Counted from the stretch's first letter, positions 1 to 9,407 are shown. The stretch: DNA of 64,000 nucleotides from Niabella pedocola (GCF_021044425.1 NZ_JAJNEC010000005.1:2832548-2896547), one strand, 5' to 3'. The notes: a model not told the origin generated them from the sequence alone. Numbers and translations are program-made.

Positions 1-2
1 TG

Positions 3-1190
3 TGTTTTGTATTGCTGAGCGCCGCCGCACAGGGCCAGGCTCCGGAAAAAAACTTTAGCGTGCAGGGCACGGTTATCGGGGCTTCGGAAGGCAAGGTGGC
101 GCTTCATTATGAAAAGAGCACCGGCACACGGGTTACGGATAGTACACAGGTGGTAAACGGCCGCTTTGTTTTTGAGGGAACCATTAAAGAGCCAACCAAT
201 GCCTGGCTGGAGAACCGGTTGCAGCTCGCCGGCAAGGACCGTCAGAACGGCCGGCAATTCTTTTTGGAACCGGGCACGGTAACCATTATGGTCCCGGCAG
301 ATAATTTTGAAAAAGCAACGGTCACCGGTTCTGAAATCCAGGAAGAAGCCAATGGGTTAAAAGCAAAAGTGGATGCTGTGTATGCTGAAATGAAACCGCT
401 TTCGGATGCCTATTCGGTGGCCAATAAGGAGATACGGCTGGCGGAGCAAAATAAACGGCCGGAGGCAGAGGTCGATACCCTGAAGTACAGGGCTGCAGCC
501 ATTCATGCCCAGTTTGATCCGTATTTTCAGCGGATCGCCAGGATCCATTACGATTTTTTTGACGCGAACCCCAGTTCCTATGTTACCGGGTACAATTTGC
601 GCTATTATACCGGCCGCTGGGGACTGGATACATTGGAATATTTCTACAATAAAATGAATGCGGAGCTGCAGCAAAGTGCAGGCGGAAAGGACCTGGCTAA
701 GGAAATAAAAAAGTTGAAAGCCGGTTCTCCCGGTGCCATGGCCGCCAATTTTACAGCCAAAGAGCTGAAGGGAAAAAACATAAGCCTGGCTGATTTTAAA
801 GGGAAATATGTATTGCTCGATTTTTGGGCCAGCTGGTGTGTGCCCTGCAGGAAAAGTATGCCGCATATGAAGGAGCTGTATGCCGCATATAAAGCAAAGG
901 GACTGGAGATTATTGCGGTGGCGGATGATGACAGCGATCATGATGCCTGGAAGAAGGCCATTGAGAAGGATGGCACGGGGAAATGGTACAACGTGCTGCG
1001 CGGCCTGAACTGGGATAAGATCAACAAGGGCGAAGAGAATCCGGATGATATCAGTGAAAAATTTGGCATCCACTCCCTGCCCACCAAGATCCTTATCAAC
1101 CGGGAGGGAACGATCATCGGCCGCTATGAGGAGTCGAATGAAGCCTCACTGGACGGAAAGTTGGCCGAGGTGTTGGGCAACGGTAAATAA
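3..1190 (+). CDS. TlpA-like thioredoxin-fold protein with DUF4369-like N-terminus (5' partial)
   Basis: The reading frame is open to the left edge, and hydrophobic codons (CFVLLSAAAQG) before base 45 look like the end of a signal peptide, so the true start lies outside the window. An N-terminal beta-rich part (about residues 15-100, counted from the TTG at 12) resembles DUF4369. A helical middle follows, then a thioredoxin domain with the redox motif WCVPC (Cys 276 and 279) and a cis-Pro-like segment SLPTK near the end. Such proteins are exported thiol-disulfide oxidoreductases of the TlpA/ResA type; the substrate is unknown. It stands alone before the ribosomal operon. Confidence 0.85.
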   Translation, partial: CFVLLSAAAQGQAPEKNFSVQGTVIGASEGKVALHYEKSTGTRVTDSTQVVNGRFVFEGTIKEPTNAWLENRLQLAGKDRQNGRQFFLEPGTVTIMVPADNFEKATVTGSEIQEEANGLKAKVDAVYAEMKPLSDAYSVANKEIRLAEQNKRPEAEVDTLKYRAAAIHAQFDPYFQRIARIHYDFFDANPSSYVTGYNLRYYTGRWGLDTLEYFYNKMNAELQQSAGGKDLAKEIKKLKAGSPGAMAANFTAKELKGKNISLADFKGKYVLLDFWASWCVPCRKSMPHMKELYAAYKAKGLEIIAVADDDSDHDAWKKAIEKDGTGKWYNVLRGLNWDKINKGEENPDDISEKFGIHSLPTKILINREGTIIGRYEESNEASLDGKLAEVLGNGK

Positions 1191-1598
1191 CCGGTAGTGT
1201 AAGAAGGCGGCCCGCCGGAATAACCGCAGCGGCATAACCGATCTCAGGGAAATTTAAACGGCCTACGTATATATAGAGTGCATACCTGTTGGAATTTGGG
1301 TTCCGCAGGTATTTTTTTATGCCCGGCCGGTTCGTAGGGAAGGGCATCGGCTGGGTTTCAGGGAATGAGACAGGGAGCAAAAGGACGATCGTTGCGCCTT
1401 TTTCTGGTTCCGGGATGCATATAAGGGCTGTTTTAGATACCGGGGCTTATGATCCGCCCACACAGATTTTTTCCCGTTCCTGGGTGGTGTTAGGCTGAAA
1501 TTACCGGCATGATAGGCATTGATATATTTTTTTGATCAAAATTATTACTGAAAATCAGTTCGTTGCAAAGGAGTGGTTAAAAATACTTTCGTTTTTCA
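1191..1598. other. Intergenic region before rplM
   Basis: No convincing gene is seen. A 69-codon open frame at 1289-1498 has no family resemblance and no clear initiation context, and I treat it as chance. The only features I can support lie at the right end, where the rplM promoter begins. Confidence 0.5.
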
Positions 1599-1630
1599 TT
1601 GTTTTTTAAACAATACTCGTCTACCTTTGC
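1599..1630 (+). promoter_or_regulatory. Bacteroidetes-type promoter of rplM operon
   Basis: TTG at 1599-1601 and TACCTTTG at 1622-1629 are separated by 20 bases, which fits the Bacteroidetes primary sigma consensus (TTG, N19-21, TAnnTTTG). It is the only good match before rplM and would start transcription near 1635. Confidence 0.8.
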
Positions 1631-1634
1631 ACTC

Positions 1635-1687
1635 CCTTAGAAAAAGGGCCGGGGGATAGCCCGGGTCACTAAAAAATAAATTTTAAA
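1635..1687 (+). promoter_or_regulatory. rplM leader with small hairpin
   Basis: The leader contains CCGGG (1649-1653), a six-base loop and CCCGG (1660-1664), followed by an A-rich stretch up to the ATG. L13/S9 operons are often autoregulated through leader structures, so this hairpin could be a ribosomal-protein binding site. That role is inferred from position only. Confidence 0.35.
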
Positions 1688-2131
1688 ATGAGTAAACAAC
1701 ATTTCACTACGAAACATGCGAACGAGGCTACCGTGCAGCGTAACTGGTACGTTGTAGATGGTACTAATCAAACTGTAGGACGTATGTGTTCCCGTATTGC
1801 TGCTATTTTACGCGGAAAAAACAAAGCCATTTATACACCTCATGTGGATACCGGCGACTACATCATCGTGATCAACTGCGAGAAAGTAAAGCTTTCCGGT
1901 AGCAAAATGGATCAGAAAGTATATGACACCTACAGTGGTTATCCTGGCGGTCGTAAAGAAGAAACAGCATCTGATCTGCAAAAACGTCGCCCGGAAGTGA
2001 TTATTGAGCGGGCTGTAAAAGGGATGCTTCCTAAAAATCGTCTGGGCCGTAAGATGTACAAAAAATTATTTGTATATGCCGGCGGTACCCATCCGCATAT
2101 TGCACAACAACCCAAAGAACTGAAGTTCTAA
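1688..2131 (+). CDS. rplM: 50S ribosomal protein L13
   Basis: 147 aa, the normal length for L13. It carries the family features WYVVD near the N-terminus, GRMCSRIAAILRGK (around residues 30-43) and the C-terminal GMLPKNRLGRKM segment. It is an early assembly protein of the large subunit. It is first in a translation operon with rpsI, 56 bases upstream of the S9 start, behind a strong promoter. The order L13-S9-S2-EF-Ts is typical of Bacteroidetes. Confidence 0.97.
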   Translation: MSKQHFTTKHANEATVQRNWYVVDGTNQTVGRMCSRIAAILRGKNKAIYTPHVDTGDYIIVINCEKVKLSGSKMDQKVYDTYSGYPGGRKEETASDLQKRRPEVIIERAVKGMLPKNRLGRKMYKKLFVYAGGTHPHIAQQPKELKF

Positions 2132-2151
2132 ATCACCAATTCCAAATCACA

Positions 2152-2169
2152 TCCCGATAATGATCGGGA
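2152..2169. repeat. TCCCGAT/ATCGGGA palindrome between rplM and rpsI
   Basis: A perfect 7-bp inverted repeat with a four-base loop (AATG) sits in the L13-S9 spacer. A similar palindrome occurs at about 38352-38366. Without a T-run it is unlikely to be a terminator inside this operon; it looks like a small dispersed palindrome. Confidence 0.5.
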
Positions 2170-2187
2170 CCAAATAAGAAATAAATA

Positions 2188-2577
2188 ATGGAAAAGCAAA
2201 AAAATGCTGTAGGACGTCGTAAAGAAGCCATTACCCGCGTTTTCTTATCTAAGGGTACTGGTAACATTACCGTTAACGATAAAGACTATAAAAATTATTT
2301 TTCCCTGGTATACCTGCAAAACCAGGTAGACCGCCCGCTGAGAACCGTTGAAGTAGCTGATAAATTTGATGTAAAGATCACAGCTACCGGCGGAGGCGTA
2401 AAGGGCCAGGCAGAAGCGGCCATGCTGGGTATTGCCCGTGCACTGGTAGAAGTAAATGCTGAGTTCCGCCCTGCATTAAAAGCGGCCGGGTTATTAAGAC
2501 GGGATCCCCGTTCTGTTGAGCGTAAGAAATTTGGTCACAAAAAAGCAAGAAAGAGCTACCAGTTCTCTAAACGTTAA
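2188..2577 (+). CDS. rpsI: 30S ribosomal protein S9
   Basis: 129 aa, the usual S9 length. The start VGRRKEAITRVFL, the middle TATGGGVKGQAEAAMLGIARAL and the basic tail RRDPRSVERKKFG...SKR are characteristic. The C-terminal Lys-Arg of S9 reaches toward P-site tRNA in known ribosomes, and it is present here. It lies in the same operon as rplM and rpsB. Confidence 0.97.
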   Translation: MEKQKNAVGRRKEAITRVFLSKGTGNITVNDKDYKNYFSLVYLQNQVDRPLRTVEVADKFDVKITATGGGVKGQAEAAMLGIARALVEVNAEFRPALKAAGLLRRDPRSVERKKFGHKKARKSYQFSKR

Positions 2578-2691
2578 CAACGTTTGTGGTTTATGGTTTG
2601 TAGTTTATGGTTGTTCATACCTTTTAAAACTGCTCAACCATCGCAAACCAGCAATAAACAATAAACTAAAAACGATAAATATTTTTAATAG

Positions 2692-3603
2692 ATGGAAAAT
2701 AATAATACATCCTTACAACAGCAGCTTCTGGAAGCAGGTGTACATTTCGGTCACTTAAAAAAGAAATGGAATCCTAAAATGTTGCCGTACATTTTTGCTG
2801 AGAAAAAAGGCATTCACATCATCGACTTAAACAAAACCGTAGAATGCCTGCAGGAAACTGCAGCTGCAATGAAACAAATTGCACGCAGCGGTAAGAAAAT
2901 ACTTTTTGTAGGTACTAAGAAGCAAGCGAAAGATATTGTAACTGAGTGCGCACAAAGAGTAGGAATGCCTTATGTAACCGAGCGTTGGCTGGGTGGTATG
3001 CTTACCAATTTCAATACCGTACGTAAGTCGGTTAAGAAAATGCAAAGCATCGAAAAAATGCTGGGTGATGGTTCTTTCGACAGCATTACAAAGAAAGAGC
3101 GTCTGACATTAACCCGTGATAAAGAGAAAATGGAAAAAGTATTGGGAGGGATCGCCCAGCTGGGTCGTGTTCCTGCTGCTTTGTTCATCGTGGATATCGG
3201 TCATGAGCACATCGCGCTGGCTGAAGCAAAACGCCTGGGCATCGGTACTTTTGGTGTGGTAGATACCAACGGAGATCCTAATAAAGTTGATTTTGCAATT
3301 CCTGCAAATGATGATGCTACTAAATCTATTGCCATTGTTGTAAACTACATCACTGCTGCAATTGCAGAAGGATTGAGTGAAAGACAAGCTGCAAAAGATG
3401 AGGATGTAGAAGATAACTTTGCAGACGAAAAAGAAAAACAAGCTGCAAAAATGCAGGCTGAAGCGGAAGCTGAAGCTGGCCGCGGCGGTCGTGGACGCGG
3501 AGCCGGTACAAATGCCGGTCAGGGTCAGGGCCAGGGTCAGGGTCAACGTCGCAGAACAACTACCGGAGGTGGTGGTTCAAGAGGCGGAGCTCCCAGAAGA
3601 TAA
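2692..3603 (+). CDS. rpsB: 30S ribosomal protein S2 with long Gly/Arg/Gln-rich tail
   Basis: 303 aa. The core (about residues 1-235) has standard S2 features: AGVHFGH, KKWNPKM, FVGTKKQA, RWLGGMLTN and the acidic segment around residues 235-245. It is followed by a tail of about 55 residues rich in Gly, Arg and Gln (RGGRGRG, then GQ repeats, then RRRTTTGGGG). Typical S2 proteins end near 240-260 aa, so the tail is an extension. It resembles RGG-type RNA-binding segments, but its function is unknown. rpsB precedes tsf, as is usual. Confidence 0.96.
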   Translation: MENNNTSLQQQLLEAGVHFGHLKKKWNPKMLPYIFAEKKGIHIIDLNKTVECLQETAAAMKQIARSGKKILFVGTKKQAKDIVTECAQRVGMPYVTERWLGGMLTNFNTVRKSVKKMQSIEKMLGDGSFDSITKKERLTLTRDKEKMEKVLGGIAQLGRVPAALFIVDIGHEHIALAEAKRLGIGTFGVVDTNGDPNKVDFAIPANDDATKSIAIVVNYITAAIAEGLSERQAAKDEDVEDNFADEKEKQAAKMQAEAEAEAGRGGRGRGAGTNAGQGQGQGQGQRRRTTTGGGGSRGGAPRR

Positions 3604-3806
3604 TAAATGTTTAAGGTTTAAGGTTCAATGTTTGAATTTAAGGCAGGGCCTTAGAAATCAGATACTGAATCTTAAACCTTACTCACTTTGATCCGGTTCC
3701 GTAAGTAGGGTCAGGATTGATAACAATAAGATTTCATACATAAGTCCGGTTTAAGATCTGAAGTACCGAACTTCAAATCGTAAACTCCAAACTTTAAACA
3801 AAAACA

Positions 3807-4643
3807 ATGAGTACAGTAACTATAACCGCACAGGATATTAATAAGCTGCGCCAGGCAACCGGCGCCGGTATGATGGATTGCCGTAAAGCATTAACTGAAA
3901 CAAACGGCGATTTTGAAGCTGCGATCGACTGGCTGCGCAAACAAGGCCAGAAAGTAGCAGCAAAAAGAAGCGACCGTGAAGCAAAAGAAGGTGTAGTCGT
4001 GGCTCAAACTACAGCAGACAACAAATCGGGTATCGTTGTATGCGTAAGCTGCGAAACAGACTTCGTTTCTAAAAATGAAGACTTTGTTGCGTTTGTAAAA
4101 AGCATCGCAGATGCTGCAATCGCTAACGATATTAAAACCGCTGAAGAGCTGAATGCAGCAGAAATCGGCGGTGCCAAGATCGCAGACCTGGTAAATGATA
4201 AACTGGCGTCTATCGGCGAAAAGATCGGTATCACCAAATTCGAAAGAGTAGATGCACCTTATGTGGCTGCTTATATTCATGGTGCTTACCGTATTGGTGT
4301 ACTGGTAGGACTGAATAAAGAGGCTGCTGAAGTAGGTAAAGATATAGCAATGCAGGTTGCTGCCCTGAGCCCGGTAGCTGTAGACGCAGCAAGCGTTCCG
4401 GCTGATGTGGTAGCACGTGAAAAAGCTGTGATCATGGATATCATGAAAGAAGATCCGAAGATGGCAGGCAAGCCGGAAGAAATGCTGGCTAAAATTGCCG
4501 AAGGTAAAATGGCTGCATTTTTTAAAGAGCAGACGCTGACCGCCCAGGCTTTTGTAAAAGATGCCGGTAAATCGGTAGCAGACTACCTGAAAGAAAGTGG
4601 TGATGTAACCGTTACCGAATTCAAAAGAGTAGCATTAGGATAA
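3807..4643 (+). CDS. tsf: Elongation factor Ts
   Basis: 278 aa. It begins with a UBA-like domain containing LRQATGAGMMDCRKAL, the EF-Tu-contacting TDFV occurs in CETDFVSKNEDF, and the dimerisation-domain region follows. It is the guanine nucleotide exchange factor for EF-Tu. It is the last gene of the operon, 203 bases after rpsB (a spacer of AT-rich word-like sequence), and is followed by a clear terminator. Confidence 0.97.
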   Translation: MSTVTITAQDINKLRQATGAGMMDCRKALTETNGDFEAAIDWLRKQGQKVAAKRSDREAKEGVVVAQTTADNKSGIVVCVSCETDFVSKNEDFVAFVKSIADAAIANDIKTAEELNAAEIGGAKIADLVNDKLASIGEKIGITKFERVDAPYVAAYIHGAYRIGVLVGLNKEAAEVGKDIAMQVAALSPVAVDAASVPADVVAREKAVIMDIMKEDPKMAGKPEEMLAKIAEGKMAAFFKEQTLTAQAFVKDAGKSVADYLKESGDVTVTEFKRVALG

Positions 4644-4670
4644 ACCTACAGGTTTTGTAAAATAGCTTTA

Positions 4671-4696
4671 AGCACTCCGAAAGGGGTGCTTTTTTT
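4671..4696 (+). terminator. Intrinsic terminator after tsf
   Basis: AGCACTCC (4671-4678), GAAA loop, GGGGTGCT (4683-4690), then a T-run. The 8-bp stem with a GNRA-like tetraloop ends the translation operon. Confidence 0.85.
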
Positions 4697-4730
4697 ATGC
4701 GCGTTTTCCCCTGGAGCGATACTGCAGGGT

Positions 4731-7700
4731 TTAAAGGATTGTTTTTTCCTTAGCTGCATCCGAGCGGTTCAGGAATTTAAGATCCGGATCCAGCACCACG
4801 CGCAGGGGCTTCTTTGCAAAGGAAAAATTTGTTTGAACCCGGTTGTGCACCGGCTGCAGTACCCGTTTTTCAGTAGCACCTCCGGCAAAACAGATCAGCA
4901 CGTCGATGGGCTCATCAAAAGAAATGATGGTTGCATTTCCCTTTCCGTCTTCCCGGTATTTAGTAAGGGCCGCATCCAGTTTTAATGTGTAGGTATGATT
5001 TGTCTGCAGGCTTGCTGTGGCTGTTTCCAGCACCAGGTCGTAGGTAACCATCTGGCGGAACCATTCATTCAGTTTTGCCGTATCCGAAGGCGTTGCAACG
5101 GCGTATAGCGCCTCCAGGAGGTCGGTGGAAACCGGTACAGGCCGGGGATAAGTATGTTGCCGGTAAAAGTTCCTTAGAGCTTCGTTGATGCGCGCTTCAC
5201 CCAGCCGCAGGTAAAGCTGGTACATAATCACCATTCCCTTGTCGTAGGAAAGATAGGATTGCGCCGGATGCTGCCGGAATAAGGGCCGTTCATCAGACAG
5301 GTTGCGGCTGCTGAGGTACAGGTCCTTGTGTACACTCACCCGGTCGGCAAGCACAACGTTGCCATACATTTTTTTGTAGCACATCAGTTCTGTATACATG
5401 GCCAGCGTTTCGGTCATCAGCGTGCTGCCTTCCCGCTCATCCGGCGCAATGCCGCTGTTGCCCCACCAGGCGTGTGCCGTTTCATGGCTTACCATTTCAT
5501 TGATGATATCCTTTGCCGGATCCTTGCCGATCACATTGCGGTATCCGAATCCTTCATTGATGAATAAGCTGCCGGGGTAGGCCGTTCCTGCAAAGCCTTT
5601 GGTAAGCGCTGATATTTCCACGAACCGGGCGGTTGAAAAAGGGTAGGGACCAAAGTTGGTTGCACAATAGGCTATACTCTCACGTGCGGCTTGCATCAGG
5701 TGAGCGATGTTGCGGGCGTGCGACGGATCATAATACACTTCAATAACGGTATGGCCCTGCTGTTGCTTTTTAACCGCATACCGGGCGGATGCCACTGCAA
5801 ACCGGAAGGGTACCGGTGCCGGAGTTTTGTAACGGTAATAATTGCGGGATCCTTTTTTCCATTGCCCCGTCAGCTCGCCAATGCTGATGGCCGTTTGGTT
5901 GTCATCAACCGATACTACGGCTTCAAAACGTACAAAGCCCGCATCTTTTTCCCGGGGCGATGCCAGGGGTAAGAGCCGGCCGGCCGTATCGAGCCCCAGT
6001 TTTTTACGAACCTGCTTGTCTTCAATTTCATTGCTGTTATTATACCCCGGTACCGGAAAGTACCGGCTGATGCGGATAAAGCTTCCGTTCCGGGCAATGG
6101 TGTTAAAACCAGCGGCCGGTTTAAAGGGATTGCCCTGGTATTCAAAACTGAATTGCAGGTTCATGCGATCATTGGGCATTAACGGGCGGTGAAGCTTAAA
6201 TATATAATAACCGTATAGGGAGTCGGCTGCGATGCATTTGCCGCTGGGAAGCTGCCATTGTTGCCAGTGCATTTCCTTATCGCCATACATATAAAGCGTG
6301 TCGATAGGGGTATCGGTTTGATTAACCATCTGGTAACGGCCCTGCACCTTATAACCCCCTTTGCCGGGGTAAAGATCAATTGCCGCCGTTACATCGGTGA
6401 TCACCGGCTGAGGCCTGTTTGCAATAAAGGCATATTTTTTTTCATAGGAACATTTCCAGTCTGTAAGAGTTTGCCGGTTCATAGACGGCGTGTTGATGAA
6501 AATAGTAGCGCCTGCATAAATAGCGGTACCTGCAGGCACGCACAATGTACAAAGCTTCCACATCCATGAGGCCCGGTTGCGGCTAACAGCACCCCGCCTG
6601 AACGCAATTGTGAGCATAAAAAGCAATAAGGTAATGCAGAGCCAGTACAACATCTGGTAATGAAAAGCAGTAAGGGTATTGTCAAAGCCATTCATTTCGC
6701 TATAAGCCCCCTGAAATGCATTGGCAAAGCGCAGCAATGGATGCTTCAGTCCAAGCAGGTTACCCATACTGGTGTTGGTTAGTAACACCACCAGCCCTGC
6801 AACCACAATGCCGGCATACTTATTTTTGATGAGCGCCTGTATGCAAATGATCAATCCTGCATTCAGGAATAAAGGCAGGCCGATAAGGTAAAACAGCGAG
6901 GTGTACAACGCCCAATTGATGGGCGCATTGTGCTTAATGAGCTGGATCAGCAGCCCCATGCCGATACCCGCCAGCAATAAGAGGAGCACCACTGGCAATA
7001 GCGACAACCATTTTGAAACCAGCAGTACTACCGAGTGAACGGCCGTGGTGTTTTCCAGCGCATCAAACCGGGTATTGCGGCTACGCCAGAAGAGCTCATT
7101 GCCATAAAACACCAGTACCAGCAGCGCCACCAGCGGCAACCCGGACAGGATCCCTTTAACGAGTACAGCGGTAGTGGCCAGGTGTTCCGGCAGCCGGCTG
7201 TTGCCGTTGATATCGCTGAAGGTTTCAATGCTCATAAAGCCCACCCAGCCCGCAAGGATCAGCCAGATAGGAATGCTTTTAATAATATTGTTCCACCCGA
7301 TCGATACCAGGCTTTGCAGGCATTGCAGGTTATAACGCCGGGCGGTTGTACGGGTACTTACAGGGTGGTAGGGGTTATGAGGTACCACTGATGACGGGCG
7401 TTGTCTTCGGCTCCCGGCTTCAGGCTGTGGCTGCAATACAAATTTTTTATAGGCCAGTAAAAGCAGCAATCCGGATATGGCCAGGTAAAGCAAGCGGTTA
7501 ATAAGCAAATGGCCGTGCAGTTGCAGCAACTGTGTATTGCGCTGGGGGGCGCTCCAGTAGCGGGTTTGCTCCAGGAAGGCCGATATGCCGAACGGATCTG
7601 CCAATGCGGCCATACGCATCGCCGAAGCCGGCATTGGTGTACTGTTGGCAATGATGGGTGAGTTGGCATAAAACGAAATGCCCCAGTAAAGAAAATAAAC

Positions 7701-8240
7701 CAGTATACCAGATACATACACCAGCATCTTATTGCGGGTAAACAACCCGATGCTTACAGCTACTGCTGTGCAGAAAAGAATATTGGGCAGTAGCAGCATG
7801 AAAAAGGGCTGGATATATCGCAAGGGATGTATGGCATCCAGCTCATCCGGGTACTGCCCGGGCATCAGGTGACCCGCCATCATACCCGCTATCAGCAGCA
7901 GGTAGCAGAGGGCGCTCACCAGAAAAATAATACCGAACCGGCTGCATACATACGGGCCTTTGCGCACGGGTGTGGCGTAAAGGATCGACTCAAAGCGACT
8001 GTCTTTTTCGCGGAACAGGGTCTGCGCGGCCAGTATGGTAGTAGAGAAGATACATAGTAAGGACAGGATGCCTATGATATAATTAAGTACATACGTGCCG
8101 TTCTTAAAGGTGTTGGGAAAGGGGAAACGCGCCACCGTACCGGCTGCAAGGCCCAGCAATAAAAAGAAGAGAAGTAACAGATAAAATGATCGCTTCCTGC
8201 TGATGAACAGCCATTCAAAGTGGATTAACTGCCGGAACAT
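4731..8240 (-). CDS. ABC transporter permease fused to M1-family metallopeptidase
   Basis: About 1169 aa from the ATG at 8240, which begins MFRQLIHFEW and lies 4 bases past the stop of the ABC ATPase; an upstream in-frame start at 8336 would overlap that gene by about 90 bases. The first half has many hydrophobic segments of ABC-2 permease type, grouped in two blocks. The C-terminal half is a gluzincin peptidase: HETAH at residues 919-923 with the third zinc ligand Glu at about 944 in MTETLA. The canonical GAMEN motif is not seen; a segment FAGTAYPG occupies its place. Such fusions occur in Bacteroidetes, and the transported or processed substrate is unknown. It is probably co-expressed with the ATPase. 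Confidence 0.88.
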   Translation of the reverse strand: MFRQLIHFEWLFISRKRSFYLLLLFFLLLGLAAGTVARFPFPNTFKNGTYVLNYIIGILSLLCIFSTTILAAQTLFREKDSRFESILYATPVRKGPYVCSRFGIIFLVSALCYLLLIAGMMAGHLMPGQYPDELDAIHPLRYIQPFFMLLLPNILFCTAVAVSIGLFTRNKMLVYVSGILVYFLYWGISFYANSPIIANSTPMPASAMRMAALADPFGISAFLEQTRYWSAPQRNTQLLQLHGHLLINRLLYLAISGLLLLLAYKKFVLQPQPEAGSRRQRPSSVVPHNPYHPVSTRTTARRYNLQCLQSLVSIGWNNIIKSIPIWLILAGWVGFMSIETFSDINGNSRLPEHLATTAVLVKGILSGLPLVALLVLVFYGNELFWRSRNTRFDALENTTAVHSVVLLVSKWLSLLPVVLLLLLAGIGMGLLIQLIKHNAPINWALYTSLFYLIGLPLFLNAGLIICIQALIKNKYAGIVVAGLVVLLTNTSMGNLLGLKHPLLRFANAFQGAYSEMNGFDNTLTAFHYQMLYWLCITLLLFMLTIAFRRGAVSRNRASWMWKLCTLCVPAGTAIYAGATIFINTPSMNRQTLTDWKCSYEKKYAFIANRPQPVITDVTAAIDLYPGKGGYKVQGRYQMVNQTDTPIDTLYMYGDKEMHWQQWQLPSGKCIAADSLYGYYIFKLHRPLMPNDRMNLQFSFEYQGNPFKPAAGFNTIARNGSFIRISRYFPVPGYNNSNEIEDKQVRKKLGLDTAGRLLPLASPREKDAGFVRFEAVVSVDDNQTAISIGELTGQWKKGSRNYYRYKTPAPVPFRFAVASARYAVKKQQQGHTVIEVYYDPSHARNIAHLMQAARESIAYCATNFGPYPFSTARFVEISALTKGFAGTAYPGSLFINEGFGYRNVIGKDPAKDIINEMVSHETAHAWWGNSGIAPDEREGSTLMTETLAMYTELMCYKKMYGNVVLADRVSVHKDLYLSSRNLSDERPLFRQHPAQSYLSYDKGMVIMYQLYLRLGEARINEALRNFYRQHTYPRPVPVSTDLLEALYAVATPSDTAKLNEWFRQMVTYDLVLETATASLQTNHTYTLKLDAALTKYREDGKGNATIISFDEPIDVLICFAGGATEKRVLQPVHNRVQTNFSFAKKPLRVVLDPDLKFLNRSDAAKEKTIL

Positions 8241-8244
8241 AATT

Positions 8245-9111
8245 TCAGGATTGAGTGAGTTGGGTAAAATAGACATCCTCCAGGTCAGCCTGTTTGGGCA
8301 AAAAGCCATCCCCCGGTGTATCTTCTGCGTACACATTGATGTGCAGCTTTCCGGCCGTAAAATGCGATGAAATCACCCGGTGTGCTTGTTGCGCCTCATC
8401 TTTTTTGTCGATCCGTTTCGACCATATTTTTCCATCAAGCGCCTTCACAAAGTCATCGGGTCTTCCTGTTGCAATAAGGGTTCCGTTTTGAATAATGGCC
8501 ATGTTGGTGCAAAGATTCCGCACATCTTCCACCAGGTGGGTAGAAAGGATCACGATCACTTGTTCACCGATTTCGCTGAGCAGGTTGTTAAAGCGGTTGC
8601 GTTCTTCCGGATCCAAACCTGCGGTAGGCTCGTCCACAATGATCAGCTGCGGGTTGCCCAGCAAGGCCTGCGCGATGCCAAAGCGCTGCCGCATCCCTCC
8701 GGAAAAACTGCTTACCGCTTTGTCTTTATGCGCATAAAGGTTGGTGCGTTGCAGTAAGGCGCCGATCTGTTCTTTCCGCTCTGCTTTTTGTGCAATGCCT
8801 TTCAGGATCGCCAGGTGATCCAGTAAAGTTGCAGCAGACAGCTTCGGATACACCCCAAAGTCCTGGGGCAAATAGCCCAGTTGTTTTTTAATAAGCACCG
8901 AACCCGGTGTAACGGTGCTGCCGTTAAAGATAATGCGGCCCGAGTCCGGTGACTGCAGACCGGCAATGGTGCGCATCAATGAAGATTTTCCTGCGCCGTT
9001 GGGGCCCAACAGGCCAAACATCCCATTCGATAATTCCAGGGAAATAGCATTAAGGGCTTTTACCCCGCCGGGGTAGGTTTTGCTAAGCTGTTCAATAGTA
9101 AGACGGTTCAT
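8245..9111 (-). CDS. ABC transporter ATP-binding protein
   Basis: 288 aa with a complete ABC core: Walker A GPNGAGKS (residues 36-43), Q-loop near GYLPQDFG, signature SSFSGGMRQ (134-142), Walker B LIIVDE (156-161) and switch His at 192 (LSTH). It resembles ABC-2 type exporters. The permease/peptidase start is 4 bases downstream, so the two form a transporter. A DUF2975/XRE pair lies upstream on the same strand across an 80-base gap. Confidence 0.93.
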   Translation of the reverse strand: MNRLTIEQLSKTYPGGVKALNAISLELSNGMFGLLGPNGAGKSSLMRTIAGLQSPDSGRIIFNGSTVTPGSVLIKKQLGYLPQDFGVYPKLSAATLLDHLAILKGIAQKAERKEQIGALLQRTNLYAHKDKAVSSFSGGMRQRFGIAQALLGNPQLIIVDEPTAGLDPEERNRFNNLLSEIGEQVIVILSTHLVEDVRNLCTNMAIIQNGTLIATGRPDDFVKALDGKIWSKRIDKKDEAQQAHRVISSHFTAGKLHINVYAEDTPGDGFLPKQADLEDVYFTQLTQS

Positions 9112-9191
9112 GTGATCCGGTTTTGTAAAGACAATAAAATTCCCCGCAGCCTCGCGGCCGCATTTTTTATACCAGTGCTGTTATGATGGAT

Positions 9192-9404
9192 TTAGCTTTC
9201 TTCCTCTACATATTCCAGTATATCCCCGGGCTGGCATTTCAGTGCTTTACAGATAGCCTCCAGCGAGTCGAAGCGGATGCCCCTGGCCTTGCCCGTTTTG
9301 AGTATGGATAAATTGGCGGGTGTAACGTTTAAAATTTCGGCCAATTCCTTTGACTGCATCTTACGTTTGGCAAGCATTACATCAAGGTTTATGATAATTG
9401 GCAT
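9192..9404 (-). CDS. Small XRE/Cro-family transcriptional regulator (YozG-like)
   Basis: 70 aa, essentially one helix-turn-helix domain: KRKMQSKELAEILNVTPANLS is the first helical part, and RFDSLEAICKALKCQPGDIL is typical of this subfamily. Such minimal regulators are commonly encoded beside DUF2975 membrane proteins, as here, where the DUF2975 gene ends 3 bases upstream. It could regulate the downstream ABC genes or its own operon; neither is shown. Confidence 0.88.
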   Translation of the reverse strand: MPIIINLDVMLAKRKMQSKELAEILNVTPANLSILKTGKARGIRFDSLEAICKALKCQPGDILEYVEEES

Positions 9405-9407
9405 GGT

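Noticed and set aside
357..1073. 238-codon open frame antisense to the first TlpA gene
   Set aside because: The plus strand has a clear thioredoxin domain in the same place, and the antisense frame has no family look.
1289..1498. 69-codon frame in the rplM upstream spacer
   Set aside because: No family resemblance, no initiation signal, and it ends before the rplM promoter.
7358..7717. 119-codon frame on the same strand as the ABC permease but in another frame
   Set aside because: It overlaps a long permease frame with clear membrane helices and has no own domain.
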